Assembly: GCF_003003005.1 (NCBI RefSeq)
Contig: NZ_PVTR01000008.1
Span: 186,001 to 250,000, forward strand
Length of the DNA stretch: 64,000 nt
Direction: 5' to 3'
From: Mongoliibacter ruber
GTDB taxonomy: Bacteria; Bacteroidota; Bacteroidia; Cytophagales; Cyclobacteriaceae
The stretch's first letter is position 1. Every line of letters begins with the position of its first letter. A program made the translations under genes and the position numbers. The notes beneath the pieces are model-generated. The model saw nothing but the letters and a program-made list of their open reading frames with translations, was not told the DNA's origin and did not search any database. Positions 33,823-42,977 of the stretch are shown in pieces.

Positions 33823-36800
33823 TTATTCAACCCCATTCTTCCTCCACAAAAATACCGGCAAAGCCAAAAATACCCCCACCACGCTGAATATCAATCCGCC
33901 AATGGTCCCTATGGCCAGTGAAAACCAAAAGATCTCATTTTGGCCTTCCATGATAAAAGGAATCAAACCAAAACAGGTAGACAAGATTGTCAGCAAAATA
34001 GGCACAGCCTTGCCTCCGACAGCTTTCACCACCCTGCGGTTGTACACCCCGATTTTTCTGTTGTTCAAATCATTGACAATAAAGATGGCAGCATTGACCG
34101 CCAAGCCTCCCAACATCACAAATGCCGCATATCCTCCCTGGTCAAAGTAAAAATCAAAAAGAGAAAAAATCAGGAACAGGCCGATAAAGGAAATTGGAAT
34201 AATGACGATAATGTAAAATGGCTGTTTGAGGTTTTCGAAGAGTATGGAAGTAATGAAAAATATCCCCACCACCAAAACCAATATCAAGCTATACTGCCTT
34301 TTGGCCTTGTCAAAATTCCAGGACCAGGTATTTTTCTCAGCAGTGTATCCAATCGGCATCAGGGTTTTCATTTCTTTCAATACCTCATCGAGGTATTCAT
34401 TCCCAAACTTGGCAGAGCCCATATATTCAAAAGCCACCAAGCGGATATATTGCCTGTCCTCCTTGTGCAAGGCAGTGGTAGTGGTTTCCTTTTGGAGGCT
34501 GCCGAAACTACTGACTTTGAACACCCGGTCTTCACCGGCAATCATACTTTGCTCCTCCAAGTCATAGCGGGAAAAGCCTGCTGAAGTTTTTTCTCTGACC
34601 ACCACGCCATAATTTTGATCATCCAAGGTCAGGTAAGCAGTTGGGTTCTGAGGTTTGGAAATATCACCCAAAGCGGATACCAGTTCATATTGATTCGTGC
34701 CTTGGAGTGCCATGGCAGCCTGGTCCAACCTGAGCACAAATTCTTCAGATTTCAGTTCATTCCAGCCCAAACGCTCGTTGGTATTGACTTCTTGGATACG
34801 TTTATGTTGCAAAAGTTTCTCTGCCAAAACCTCTGCCTGTCTCTCCAATTCATCAAAATTATAACCTTTCATAGATACCCTAAAAGAAGGGATTCCTTCT
34901 CCTCCTGCACCAGTGTAAAAGCCCTGCCCTACTCCATAAATAGTCCACCTTGCCCCGGACCAATCGGTGGACTTTACTGAAAGCCTTCCCTTCAGTTGGT
35001 AGGGCAAAGCACTTTTCTCATATTCCTCTTTGAAGGTGATCACAATCTGCCCAAACTGTCCCGATGGCACATAGGTCACAAACTGATCTATACCCTCAAC
35101 TCCTTTCAGGTACTTTTCAAATTCCTTAATCAAGAAATCCATTTGGTCCAAAGTATTGCCAAATGGCAAGCGGGCATTGACATATAGCCTCGTTTTCTCT
35201 GCCTCTCTGTAACTTGATTTTTCAAAAACTCCCCGCACAAACATCCTCAATGAACCTCCCAATGCTTTGTCCACATAAGGTCTCATCTCTTCCTGATAAA
35301 AAGTGCTTCCAACGGATTTGTTGTACCACTCCTGCCCCTCCCACTTTGCCGGAAGGTAGAATATAGGAATGCCAAAGAGCAAAATCAGGGCAGTCACAAA
35401 TGCTTTTCTATACCTGGCAAAAAAGTCAATTCCTCCTGAATAAAACTGAAAGGCTTTTGCCCGTTTTCTCAACTGCTTAAAAGTAAGCTGTCTTCCTTTT
35501 TTGGCTTTGTCCCCAAAAAGCAAAGCATACATGGCAGGTGTGAAAAACAAGGCTACCAATAGCGAGACACCCAACATCACCGAAACTACAATCGAAAACT
35601 CAGAGAGATTTTTCCTGTCTTCCTCTGGTAGGAAAAACACAATCATCAATGCTGCAATCGTGGTCAGGGATGCTGCTAACAAGGCCACAAACACATTTCT
35701 GTTTTTATGCTTGTGCAAATGGTCAATCATGATGATGGCATTGTCCACGATCAAGCCAAATGAAATAGTCAAACCCGCTAAAGAGTATAAGTGGATATCA
35801 ACCTTGAGTAGGTATAGAATAATGGCGGTAATGCTAAGGTTGACGACGATACCCAAAAACAGCGTCGAAAGGTATCGTAGATTCCTATTGATCAGAAAAA
35901 TAAAAACCACAAGGATCAGGATAGAAAGGCCCGATCGCTTGTAGATCTTGTTCATTTCCTTTTCCAAAAACTCCGTGTCGTCATTCTCCAACCTTACCTC
36001 CACGCCTGCAGGAAGCTGTTTCTGAGCCTCTTGGACTGCCGCTTTGATGTTTTTGGCCAACAAAATCTTATTCACCCCATCCCTGTTGATAATGGACAAA
36101 GTCACAGAATTGTTGCCATTGATGCGGTAATAGGATTGGGCTTCGGCTTCTTCAAGGGTGATCTGAGCCAAATCCCTTAGCATGACTTCTTTTCCCGATT
36201 GGGTGGTGATGATCAGGTTTTCGAGTTGGGAAATATCTTGTAATGACCTGTCAACTTGGATAAAAAGGGTTTCCTCTCTGTTGTTGACCACAGCACCGGG
36301 GTATGACCTGCCAAAAGCATTTCGGATGACCGATTCTACCGCCCCTTTACTTAAACCCAGGCTTTGCAGTCTTTGGATGTCGTAAGTGATATATAGCTGC
36401 AGGTTGTTTGCACCACGGACGGCAATCTCTTCTATTTCTTCAAAGCGGTTGAGAGAAGATTTGAGTACATCTTCGGTGATTTTTTTAATTTCAAAAGTGG
36501 CAAAAGGCCCATTGACAGAATAGGTCAAAATCGGGGTTTTCATTTCCGATCTCCTTTCTTCCGATTGGGTAACCAAGGGATAACTTACCTTTTGGTCCAG
36601 GGAAGGATATACTTGCCTGACAATAGACGACACCTCGAATTTTTTGAATTCCATGTCGGTGTTTTTGTCAAATCGAAGCGTGATATTTCCTCTGTCGTAA
36701 TTGGATACAGAATAGATCCTTTTCAATTCAGCCAATTGAGAAAGCGCTCCTTCCAATGGAGATGTGGCCAGTTTTTCTACCAGTTCAGGAGAGGACTGCG

Positions 36801-36930
36801 GCACGCTGTAACTGACAGTCAATACAGGTTCCCGTTCTCTGGGATTCAGGTCCACAGATAGCTTGGGCACCAAGGCAAAGCCAATGATACTCAACACTAC
36901 AAACGCTATGATTACCCTAAATGGAGTCAT
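33823..36930 (-). CDS. RND efflux permease, second of a pair
   Basis: 1035 aa inner-membrane proton-driven transporter with 12 TM segments and two large periplasmic loops. N-terminus MTPFRVIIAFVVLSIIGFAL, RxRxxP-like REREPVLTVSYSVP, and TM4 GLIVDNAIIMIDHLHK with a single Asp (DN) instead of the DD pair of AcrB-type pumps. The last segments (LGGLAVNAAIFIVND, GGKAVPILLTILSTCFGLIPF) are intact; a fragment of these is duplicated at 29212-29507. It lies 598 bp downstream of the first permease and may be separately transcribed. Together with that gene and the adaptor it would form a heteromeric RND pump; no TolC partner is adjacent. Confidence 0.92.
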   Translation of the reverse strand: MTPFRVIIAFVVLSIIGFALVPKLSVDLNPREREPVLTVSYSVPQSSPELVEKLATSPLEGALSQLAELKRIYSVSNYDRGNITLRFDKNTDMEFKKFEVSSIVRQVYPSLDQKVSYPLVTQSEERRSEMKTPILTYSVNGPFATFEIKKITEDVLKSSLNRFEEIEEIAVRGANNLQLYITYDIQRLQSLGLSKGAVESVIRNAFGRSYPGAVVNNREETLFIQVDRSLQDISQLENLIITTQSGKEVMLRDLAQITLEEAEAQSYYRINGNNSVTLSIINRDGVNKILLAKNIKAAVQEAQKQLPAGVEVRLENDDTEFLEKEMNKIYKRSGLSILILVVFIFLINRNLRYLSTLFLGIVVNLSITAIILYLLKVDIHLYSLAGLTISFGLIVDNAIIMIDHLHKHKNRNVFVALLAASLTTIAALMIVFFLPEEDRKNLSEFSIVVSVMLGVSLLVALFFTPAMYALLFGDKAKKGRQLTFKQLRKRAKAFQFYSGGIDFFARYRKAFVTALILLFGIPIFYLPAKWEGQEWYNKSVGSTFYQEEMRPYVDKALGGSLRMFVRGVFEKSSYREAEKTRLYVNARLPFGNTLDQMDFLIKEFEKYLKGVEGIDQFVTYVPSGQFGQIVITFKEEYEKSALPYQLKGRLSVKSTDWSGARWTIYGVGQGFYTGAGGEGIPSFRVSMKGYNFDELERQAEVLAEKLLQHKRIQEVNTNERLGWNELKSEEFVLRLDQAAMALQGTNQYELVSALGDISKPQNPTAYLTLDDQNYGVVVREKTSAGFSRYDLEEQSMIAGEDRVFKVSSFGSLQKETTTTALHKEDRQYIRLVAFEYMGSAKFGNEYLDEVLKEMKTLMPIGYTAEKNTWSWNFDKAKRQYSLILVLVVGIFFITSILFENLKQPFYIIVIIPISFIGLFLIFSLFDFYFDQGGYAAFVMLGGLAVNAAIFIVNDLNNRKIGVYNRRVVKAVGGKAVPILLTILSTCFGLIPFIMEGQNEIFWFSLAIGTIGGLIFSVVGVFLALPVFLWRKNGVE

Positions 36931-37110
36931 GGGGAAAATGTAGATTTTTGATTTAAGATTTTTGATTGACGAGGCTCAATCTCTATTGAACTTTGTTTTA
37001 AGATTTCTCACTTGCTTTTTATTATTTTTTATTCTTTGTAAATCATTTTACTTTTCGTCTCTCGCTTTTTAAGTAATCTGCTGAACTGAACTTAAATAAG
37101 TCTCATAATC

Positions 37111-37468
37111 CGTAAACCTGCCTAACGGATAGGCAGGTCGTCATTTGTAAATTGGCTTACTACTTTTGTCTGTTATTTAATATCGTCCGTGCCTACGGCA
37201 CTATATCACTCCTCCATTAATTTCTGATCCCGGCAATAAATTACCGGGCTATTATTTCGGTCATGCCTATGGCATTGATTCATCGTCATTAAGATGGGAT
37301 CGTTCAAGAATTCTTCCTTTCACCCAACATCCCCGAAATACTCCAGGGCAGGCTTTCAACATTTCAATTCCTAATTCCTCGTTTGCAAGTCCATTCAACC
37401 ATCCTACCAAAAAAGGCTTCTTAATTCGTAAATCTGCCTAACGGACAGGCAGGTCTTCATTCGTAAAT
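37111..37468. repeat. Repeat-rich gap between the two RND genes
   Basis: In the 598-bp gap 36931-37528. Direct repeats of about 42 bp at 37111-37151 and 37427-37468 each contain the hairpin CCTGCC...GGCAGG. Between them lie palindromes GTGCCTACGGCAC (37189-37201), CCCGGCAATAAATTACCGGG (37229-37248) and ATGCCTATGGCAT (37263-37275), the last two separated by CTATTATTTCGGTC. Looks like an accumulation of REP-like elements; no gene is present. Confidence 0.7.
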
Positions 37469-37528
37469 ATTCTGTCATTCTTCATCCTGTCCTCAACTCT
37501 TAACCTACAGATTTCTTAAATCTAAAAT

Positions 37529-40500
37529 CTAAACTTCCGCCTTTCCCCTCGCCAAAACCCAATACGCCAATGGCACAAAGTACATCGCCGTAAAGGTGCC
37601 GATGGTCAATCCTCCAATCACGGAAAACACCAATGGACGCTGAAGGTCAGCTCCCAAACCTGAACTGAAAACCACTGGCAACAAAGCCAGAATAGTTGTA
37701 ACTGAGGTCATCAGTATCGGTTTGAGTCGGATTTCTCCTGCTTCATACATGGCTTGTTCCAAGGCTTTTGCCGGAGAAAGTGTATCCACATATTTAACCC
37801 TAAGTCGGTTGATGGTATCAATTTTTAGAATGGCATCATTGACCATAATCCCCAACATCACGACCAAACCTATAGCTGACATGACATTCAGCGAGGTCCC
37901 GGTCAAGAGCAAGACAGTAAATGCACCTGCAATTCCCAGAGGCAAAGTGAATATCACCACCAAAGGCTGCACAAAGCTCTCAAACTGTGCCGCCAAAATA
38001 AAGTAGAGCAGCAGCACCGCCACCATCAATATCCCCAACAACTCACTGATGGTCTCTCTGTCTTTAAAATATTGTCCAACAAATGAAACCCCAAGGTTTC
38101 TCTGGTTACCCCAATTCAGGATTTCCTGATTGTACTGGGCAGGCTCATTTTCTTCCAAATACAAGGATTGGAAAACCCCTCCTTTGTCCGCTGTAACAAA
38201 TTTGTAATGGTTTTCATATTCAAAACGGATAAAATTAGCCAAAGCATATTCCTGCCCGTCCTTGCCTTGGATATAGGAATTGCGCAACAAATCTTCGAAA
38301 TCTCTTTTATCCGCTTTTAACTTAATCGGGGTGATTTCACCAAACCTTTTGATGTCTGTAATGCCATACACGCCGAAAAGTCGTTTTACCTTTTCCTGAA
38401 GGTCATTGGGGTTGACACCATAAGTGGCCATTTCAGTTGACTTCAGCCTGAATACTACCGAGGCTTCTTTTTGCAATCCAGGTCCTCTAGAAAAGTCCTC
38501 TACTGGAAACTCTCCCAACCATGTATCCATTTCAGCCTCTCCAACAGGTTTTTTGGTGGTCAGGTCTTTCCACCTGACTTCGTAATACGGCAAGTTGGAA
38601 GCGAAAAGTTGGTCAAAAGCATTCGGAGCATCTTCTGTTTGCACCACTGCATTGGAAAAATTTTCCTGAATCAATTGTTCCATACGAAGCATTTGATCCT
38701 CCTTTTGTTCTTGATTTTCAAAAAGGAAATAAAGGGTTGATTCCTGCAAAGAACTTTCACCATCAAACAATAAAAACTGTCTCACGCCAACATCACTTTC
38801 AGCCTTGAGGTATTTTCCGCTCATTGCTTCCAACAGAGAAAGTACACGGTCTCGGTTTTGGATAACACCAATCGGTTCATTCCAGTTGACGGTCAAAATT
38901 GCATCTGTTTTCTCTATCGGAGGAAGGCCTCTGGTTTCCAACAGCAAGGCCAAAGCCAATCCAGCCGGAATCAACACCACAAAAAGGACAAAACTGAGTT
39001 TTCTATTACTGAAGATCTTTTTGTATAACTTTTTATACCCTCCCAAAATCTTGATAAATAACCTAGAGTCTTCTTGTATGGGTTTGTCTTTTGGATGATT
39101 TCGGAAGAAGAATCTATAGAGCATGGGCAAAAAGATAAATGCCACCAATAGAGACACGCCCAAGATAGCCGCTACAGCCACCGCCTGATCAAAGAACAGG
39201 GCTCCGGAAATTCCTGAAAGAAAAACCAACGGAACAAATACCGCCAAAGTCGTCAGCACGGAGCTGATCAAGGCAGACATGACTTCGTTGACTCCTTCCA
39301 CACAGGCTTCAAAAAGCGGTAAACCTTCTTTTCTCTTTCTGGTGATATTATCCAATACGATGATGGAATTGTCAATCAGCATCCCCAAACCCAAAGCAAG
39401 GCCTGAAAGGGAAATCACATTGATGGAGATATCGAAGAAATAGAATACCAGAAAGCTGATGATCAGAGAAGAGGGCAGTGATAGTCCAATGATGATGGGG
39501 GTTCGGTAATTCCCCATAAAAACAAACAAAACCCCAAAGGCGAAAAGACCTCCAAAAAGCAAACTGGTTTGTAGATTGCTGATCCCTGCATTGAGCAAAA
39601 CCGACTGGTCTTGGGTCATCTCAAATGCCACCTGCGGATAATCAGTTTTGAAGATTTCCACCGCCTCATAGATTTTAGGCAGCAATTCATTCATTTTGGC
39701 AGCAGCTTGTTTGTGTACCGTGATGACCAAGCCTTCTTCTTGCCCAAAAAGGTGGTAACCCAAAGGTTCACTCGTCTCATATTGTACAGTGGCTACCGTA
39801 CTTAAATCCACCGTGACACCTTCGGAAGAAGTCACTGGAAGTTTCATGATATCTTCAGGACTATCCACCCTTGTGGCCAACCTCAAATAATACCGAAACT
39901 GCCCATCTTCTACCGAAATTCCCGGAAGTTCCTCATTGCCATATTTGACGGCATTGATGACGTTTTCTTCAGTCATTCCAAGCCCGCGGAGGATTTCAAT
40001 CTTTGGGCTGACAGTAATCATCCGTTCTTTTTTCCCATTGATATCTACCAAAGAAACTCCCTCCAACTGCTCCAGTCTTTTCTTGAGGACATTTTCTGTA
40101 AGCAAACTGACTTCTGTAAAATCAAATCCTTCCTTGGGCACTACCTGCACCCTTACGACAGGAATATCATTGGTATTGATTCGGATGACTTGTGGGCGGC
40201 TGAGGTCAGATGGCAAGGTATTGGTCAAGCGGTCAATTTTTTCATTGACTTCTATATAGGCCAGTTCCATTCTGGTACCATAATCAAACGTCAGCCTGAT
40301 AGTCCCCACTTCCGAACCCGCCTTGCTGTCCATATCTTCCAAGCCACCTAGCGTCATTAGACCTTCACGGATAGGAGAAAGCACATTTTGCTCGATGGCC
40401 TCAGGGGAAGCATTGGGGTAATTGACTTTGACCAGAATCTGAGGAACGTCAATGGGAGGCAGCAACGAAATCGGAAGTGTACGGAAAACGATGACTGAAA

Positions 40501-40564
40501 AAACCATCAAGGCCAAAAATGTCATCAGCACTGCAATAGGTCTTGCCAATAAAAACCTTACCAT
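37529..40564 (-). CDS. RND efflux permease, first of a pair
   Basis: 1011 aa, 12 TM segments, full length for the hydrophobe/amphiphile RND family. N-terminus MVRFLLARPIAVLMTFLALM is the classic RND start; TM4 reads GLGMLIDNSIIVLDNITRK (DN rather than DD), and TM10-11 carry GIMVNDAILKIDTI and KPILMTSVTTILALLPVVF. It starts 4 bp after the adaptor gene, so the two are an operon. Substrates (drugs, bile-type lipids or metabolites) cannot be read from sequence. Its protein differs clearly from the second permease, arguing for a heterotrimer or two alternative pumps. Confidence 0.93.
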   Translation of the reverse strand: MVRFLLARPIAVLMTFLALMVFSVIVFRTLPISLLPPIDVPQILVKVNYPNASPEAIEQNVLSPIREGLMTLGGLEDMDSKAGSEVGTIRLTFDYGTRMELAYIEVNEKIDRLTNTLPSDLSRPQVIRINTNDIPVVRVQVVPKEGFDFTEVSLLTENVLKKRLEQLEGVSLVDINGKKERMITVSPKIEILRGLGMTEENVINAVKYGNEELPGISVEDGQFRYYLRLATRVDSPEDIMKLPVTSSEGVTVDLSTVATVQYETSEPLGYHLFGQEEGLVITVHKQAAAKMNELLPKIYEAVEIFKTDYPQVAFEMTQDQSVLLNAGISNLQTSLLFGGLFAFGVLFVFMGNYRTPIIIGLSLPSSLIISFLVFYFFDISINVISLSGLALGLGMLIDNSIIVLDNITRKRKEGLPLFEACVEGVNEVMSALISSVLTTLAVFVPLVFLSGISGALFFDQAVAVAAILGVSLLVAFIFLPMLYRFFFRNHPKDKPIQEDSRLFIKILGGYKKLYKKIFSNRKLSFVLFVVLIPAGLALALLLETRGLPPIEKTDAILTVNWNEPIGVIQNRDRVLSLLEAMSGKYLKAESDVGVRQFLLFDGESSLQESTLYFLFENQEQKEDQMLRMEQLIQENFSNAVVQTEDAPNAFDQLFASNLPYYEVRWKDLTTKKPVGEAEMDTWLGEFPVEDFSRGPGLQKEASVVFRLKSTEMATYGVNPNDLQEKVKRLFGVYGITDIKRFGEITPIKLKADKRDFEDLLRNSYIQGKDGQEYALANFIRFEYENHYKFVTADKGGVFQSLYLEENEPAQYNQEILNWGNQRNLGVSFVGQYFKDRETISELLGILMVAVLLLYFILAAQFESFVQPLVVIFTLPLGIAGAFTVLLLTGTSLNVMSAIGLVVMLGIMVNDAILKIDTINRLRVKYVDTLSPAKALEQAMYEAGEIRLKPILMTSVTTILALLPVVFSSGLGADLQRPLVFSVIGGLTIGTFTAMYFVPLAYWVLARGKAEV

Positions 40565-40568
40565 AAGC

Positions 40569-41642
40569 CTATTCCTTTACCACCTGTACAGGCGCCTGAT
40601 GTGCCAATTGAAGATTATTGCTGATAATCACGGTTTCCCCTGCTTCAATCCCACTCAATACCTCTACTTCACGGCCATTGTCTTTTCCAGCCTCCACATA
40701 ATTCCACTTGGATTCATTGCCATTGACCACAGTGAAGACCACAGGCCTGCCTGACCTGGATACTACTGCTTGCTTGGGCACTACTATGCTGTTGTTTTGC
40801 GGTGCTTTGATAATGGCCCTGGCATTCATTCCCGGCAAAAGTCCTTTGCCATCCGTCACTTGTATGCCTACCTGAACCAATCCGTTTTCATCCACCTTGG
40901 GATTGATGCTGCGTACTTTTCCTGTATATACTCCTCCACCAGAACCTACAGGGGTAATTTCAGCTACCTGACCCATTCCGATCATATGAATATCAGATTC
41001 CAATACTTTGACCTTGAGTTCCAGCTGAGAAGGGTTAATGATTTCCAATAATTCATCGCCTGCACTGACCAATGAACCTGTTTTGGATTGAAGATCAGCA
41101 ACCCTTCCGGAAGTAGGGGCCTTGATGATGCTTTTTTCAAGTTCGAGTTCGGCTTCTTTCAGTTCCAATTGTGCGGTAAACAATCCACTTTTGGCCATCA
41201 ACTGATCCCTAACTGGGATTATCCTTACAGAATCACCTGATGTGAAAATTCCATCAAAACTAAGAATCTCTGACTGGTAGGTGGCTTCAGCATTTTTAAG
41301 GTTGATTTTGGCTTTTTCGAGTTTGAAAAGGCTTTCTGTCTGATCCAACTTGGCCAGCACTTTTCCTTTTTCCACATAATCGCCTTCTTTCACGGCCAAC
41401 TCAGTCAGATAGCCTGACCTTTCAAAAATCACCTTGAGTTGATCCAGTGCTTCGATTTTCCCCGAGGCATTGATGAGGTAGTCAAAAGTTCGTTTTTCGG
41501 AGACAGCAACCCTCACCGGAGTAGGTTCCACTTCACTTCGAAAGCTATCCATAGGCTGTTCCTGCGAAGTAGTCTTTTCCTCAGAACAGGAAGAAGCCAA
41601 TCCAGTCAAAAGAACCAAAACAACAATTAATCTCAAATTCAT
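40569..41642 (-). CDS. RND periplasmic adaptor (membrane fusion lipoprotein)
   Basis: 357 aa lipoprotein with lipobox ASSC (lipidated Cys19). It has the adaptor layout: barrel-sandwich halves (DYLINASGKIEALDQLKVIFERSGYLTELAVKEGDYVEKGKVLAKLD and APTSGRVADLQSKTGSLVSAGDELLEI), a helical hairpin of coiled-coil type, a beta-barrel (VGIQVTDGKGLLPGMNARA) and a membrane-proximal end. It bridges the RND permease to an outer-membrane channel. First gene of the operon, 4 bp before the first permease; no TolC gene follows. Confidence 0.93.
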   Translation of the reverse strand: MNLRLIVVLVLLTGLASSCSEEKTTSQEQPMDSFRSEVEPTPVRVAVSEKRTFDYLINASGKIEALDQLKVIFERSGYLTELAVKEGDYVEKGKVLAKLDQTESLFKLEKAKINLKNAEATYQSEILSFDGIFTSGDSVRIIPVRDQLMAKSGLFTAQLELKEAELELEKSIIKAPTSGRVADLQSKTGSLVSAGDELLEIINPSQLELKVKVLESDIHMIGMGQVAEITPVGSGGGVYTGKVRSINPKVDENGLVQVGIQVTDGKGLLPGMNARAIIKAPQNNSIVVPKQAVVSRSGRPVVFTVVNGNESKWNYVEAGKDNGREVEVLSGIEAGETVIISNNLQLAHQAPVQVVKE

Positions 41643-42073
41643 ACAAGTTTCTTGAAAACAATACTTAAATAAACTAAGAAATTAAATAAATCAAAAAGAA
41701 TTGGAAAAAAGATGTTGGTTGAGGATCAATTAAGTTCAGAAAACCCACAAACATCCTTTGTGTTACAGAGGCTCATTTTTGACAATACAAAAAAGTTTAT
41801 TCTGGTTTTTTAGTCAATTGAAACGGATAAGTAAAAACCTCAAAGACAAAAAAGTCATCCGTGACAACGGCATCAAGGACAGCATCAACATCGCTGATCT
41901 CAAACAGAAAATTGAGAAGGTGGATGAATTCAGGTTCCTTTAGAAATTAAGATGTAGTATTCCGCTTGAATTAACTCGCCTCTAAAAAAGGGGATCAATG
42001 GATATTGATGGATACTAAATAGATATTAGGATATTTCAAGAGGCTTTTCGGGATTCAAGGGTTGAATTAGTGA

Positions 42074-42143
42074 AAAACCTGCCAGGTTTTTAAGCTTTAT
42101 CAGCTTTAAATTAAATCATATCAGTAAGAAAGCTGGCAGGTTT
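42074..42143. repeat. AAACCTGCCAG palindromes in the 41643-42189 gap
   Basis: AAAACCTGCCAGGTTTT (42074-42090) is a perfect 17-nt palindrome; AGCTGGCAGGTTT (42131-42143) is an inverted partial copy. The gap also has an open frame at 41758-41943 (RISKNLKDKKVIRDNGIKD...), which shows no family match; it could be the scrap of a lost gene. Otherwise nothing was recognised in the 547 bp. Confidence 0.55.
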
Positions 42144-42189
42144 AATGAATCCAGTTTGATAACTGACGTCAATTTTAGTAAATTCAACT

Positions 42190-42798
42190 ATGGAAAAAGA
42201 GGCGTCTAAATCATTGGTAAAAGAGCCCGATTTGAGTTACGGGAAATATTCCTACGCCGACTACCTGACCTGGGAGATGGAGGAAATGGTCGAGCTGATC
42301 AAGGGCAAGATTTTCAAAAAAACCGCTGCTGCTCCACGAAGAATTCATCAATGGCTGACAGGAAACCTTTACACTGAAATGAATCTTTTTTTGAAAGGAA
42401 AAAAGTGCCAGGCCTATATTGCACCATTCGATGTGAGACTTCCGGTCAAGTCCAAAAAAGACGAACATATCCATACTGTGGTGCAACCGGATATCTGCGT
42501 GGTTTGTGACTTGGAAAAATTGGATGACAAAGGCTGTGTGGGTGCCCCTGATCTCGTGGTGGAAGTACTTTCTCCAGGCAATAAGCAGATGGAACTTCAG
42601 CGAAAATATGAAGTATATGAGGAATCAGGTGTAAAAGAATATTGGATCGTGGATCCGGAAGGGAAAACTGTTTTGATCTACACCTTGACCCAAGGAAAAT
42701 ATTCTGCCTCGCGCTGGATGACCGAAGGTGATGTAGCGAGGTCTTCCGTGATTCCCGGTTTTGAACTGGATTTGGACGAATTTTTTAAAGACGCTTAA
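42190..42798 (+). CDS. Uma2-family endonuclease-like protein
   Basis: 202 aa of the Uma2/DUF820 group, a PD-(D/E)XK nuclease fold. Core: QPDICVVCD (PD), then a gap, GAPDLVVEVLSPGN (catalytic ExLSP style) and KYEVYEESGVKEYWIVDPEGKTV, ending VIPGFELDLDEFF. Such genes multiply in cyanobacteria and Bacteroidota, and their biological role is unclear; transposon relations have been suggested. Stand-alone here, preceded by palindromes at 42074-42143 and followed by a 179-bp gap with AT-rich ATATCTATTAATATC sequence that also occurs near 28390. Confidence 0.85.
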   Translation: MEKEASKSLVKEPDLSYGKYSYADYLTWEMEEMVELIKGKIFKKTAAAPRRIHQWLTGNLYTEMNLFLKGKKCQAYIAPFDVRLPVKSKKDEHIHTVVQPDICVVCDLEKLDDKGCVGAPDLVVEVLSPGNKQMELQRKYEVYEESGVKEYWIVDPEGKTVLIYTLTQGKYSASRWMTEGDVARSSVIPGFELDLDEFFKDA

Positions 42799-42977
42799 AC
42801 AAACCTATTACCCTACTCAGCTTTGACTTTAGCACATTTTTTTTAATTAAGGATTGCTTCGAGTCAATATCTATTAATATCAAATATCAATGAATAACTT
42901 GTCCGCCGTGGTGGATCGAAATTAACCTATAACAGGTCTCATTTCAATAGTGGGAGAGTTTCCTATATATATAAATC

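Larger units (their letters stand above)
33473..34118 (-). repeat. Duplicated block, copy B
   Basis: Second copy of the block. It contains a mazF 5' fragment, an antitoxin remnant with a 180-bp internal deletion, and the 3' end of the intact RND permease gene. As the RND gene here is full length while copy A has only its 3' end, the copy B side is probably the original location of the RND part. Confidence 0.88.

Noticed and set aside
41758-41943. 61-aa frame RISKNLKDKKVIRDNGIKD as a gene
   Set aside because: Short, no motif, no supporting context; could be a scrap, so only mentioned in the gap entry.
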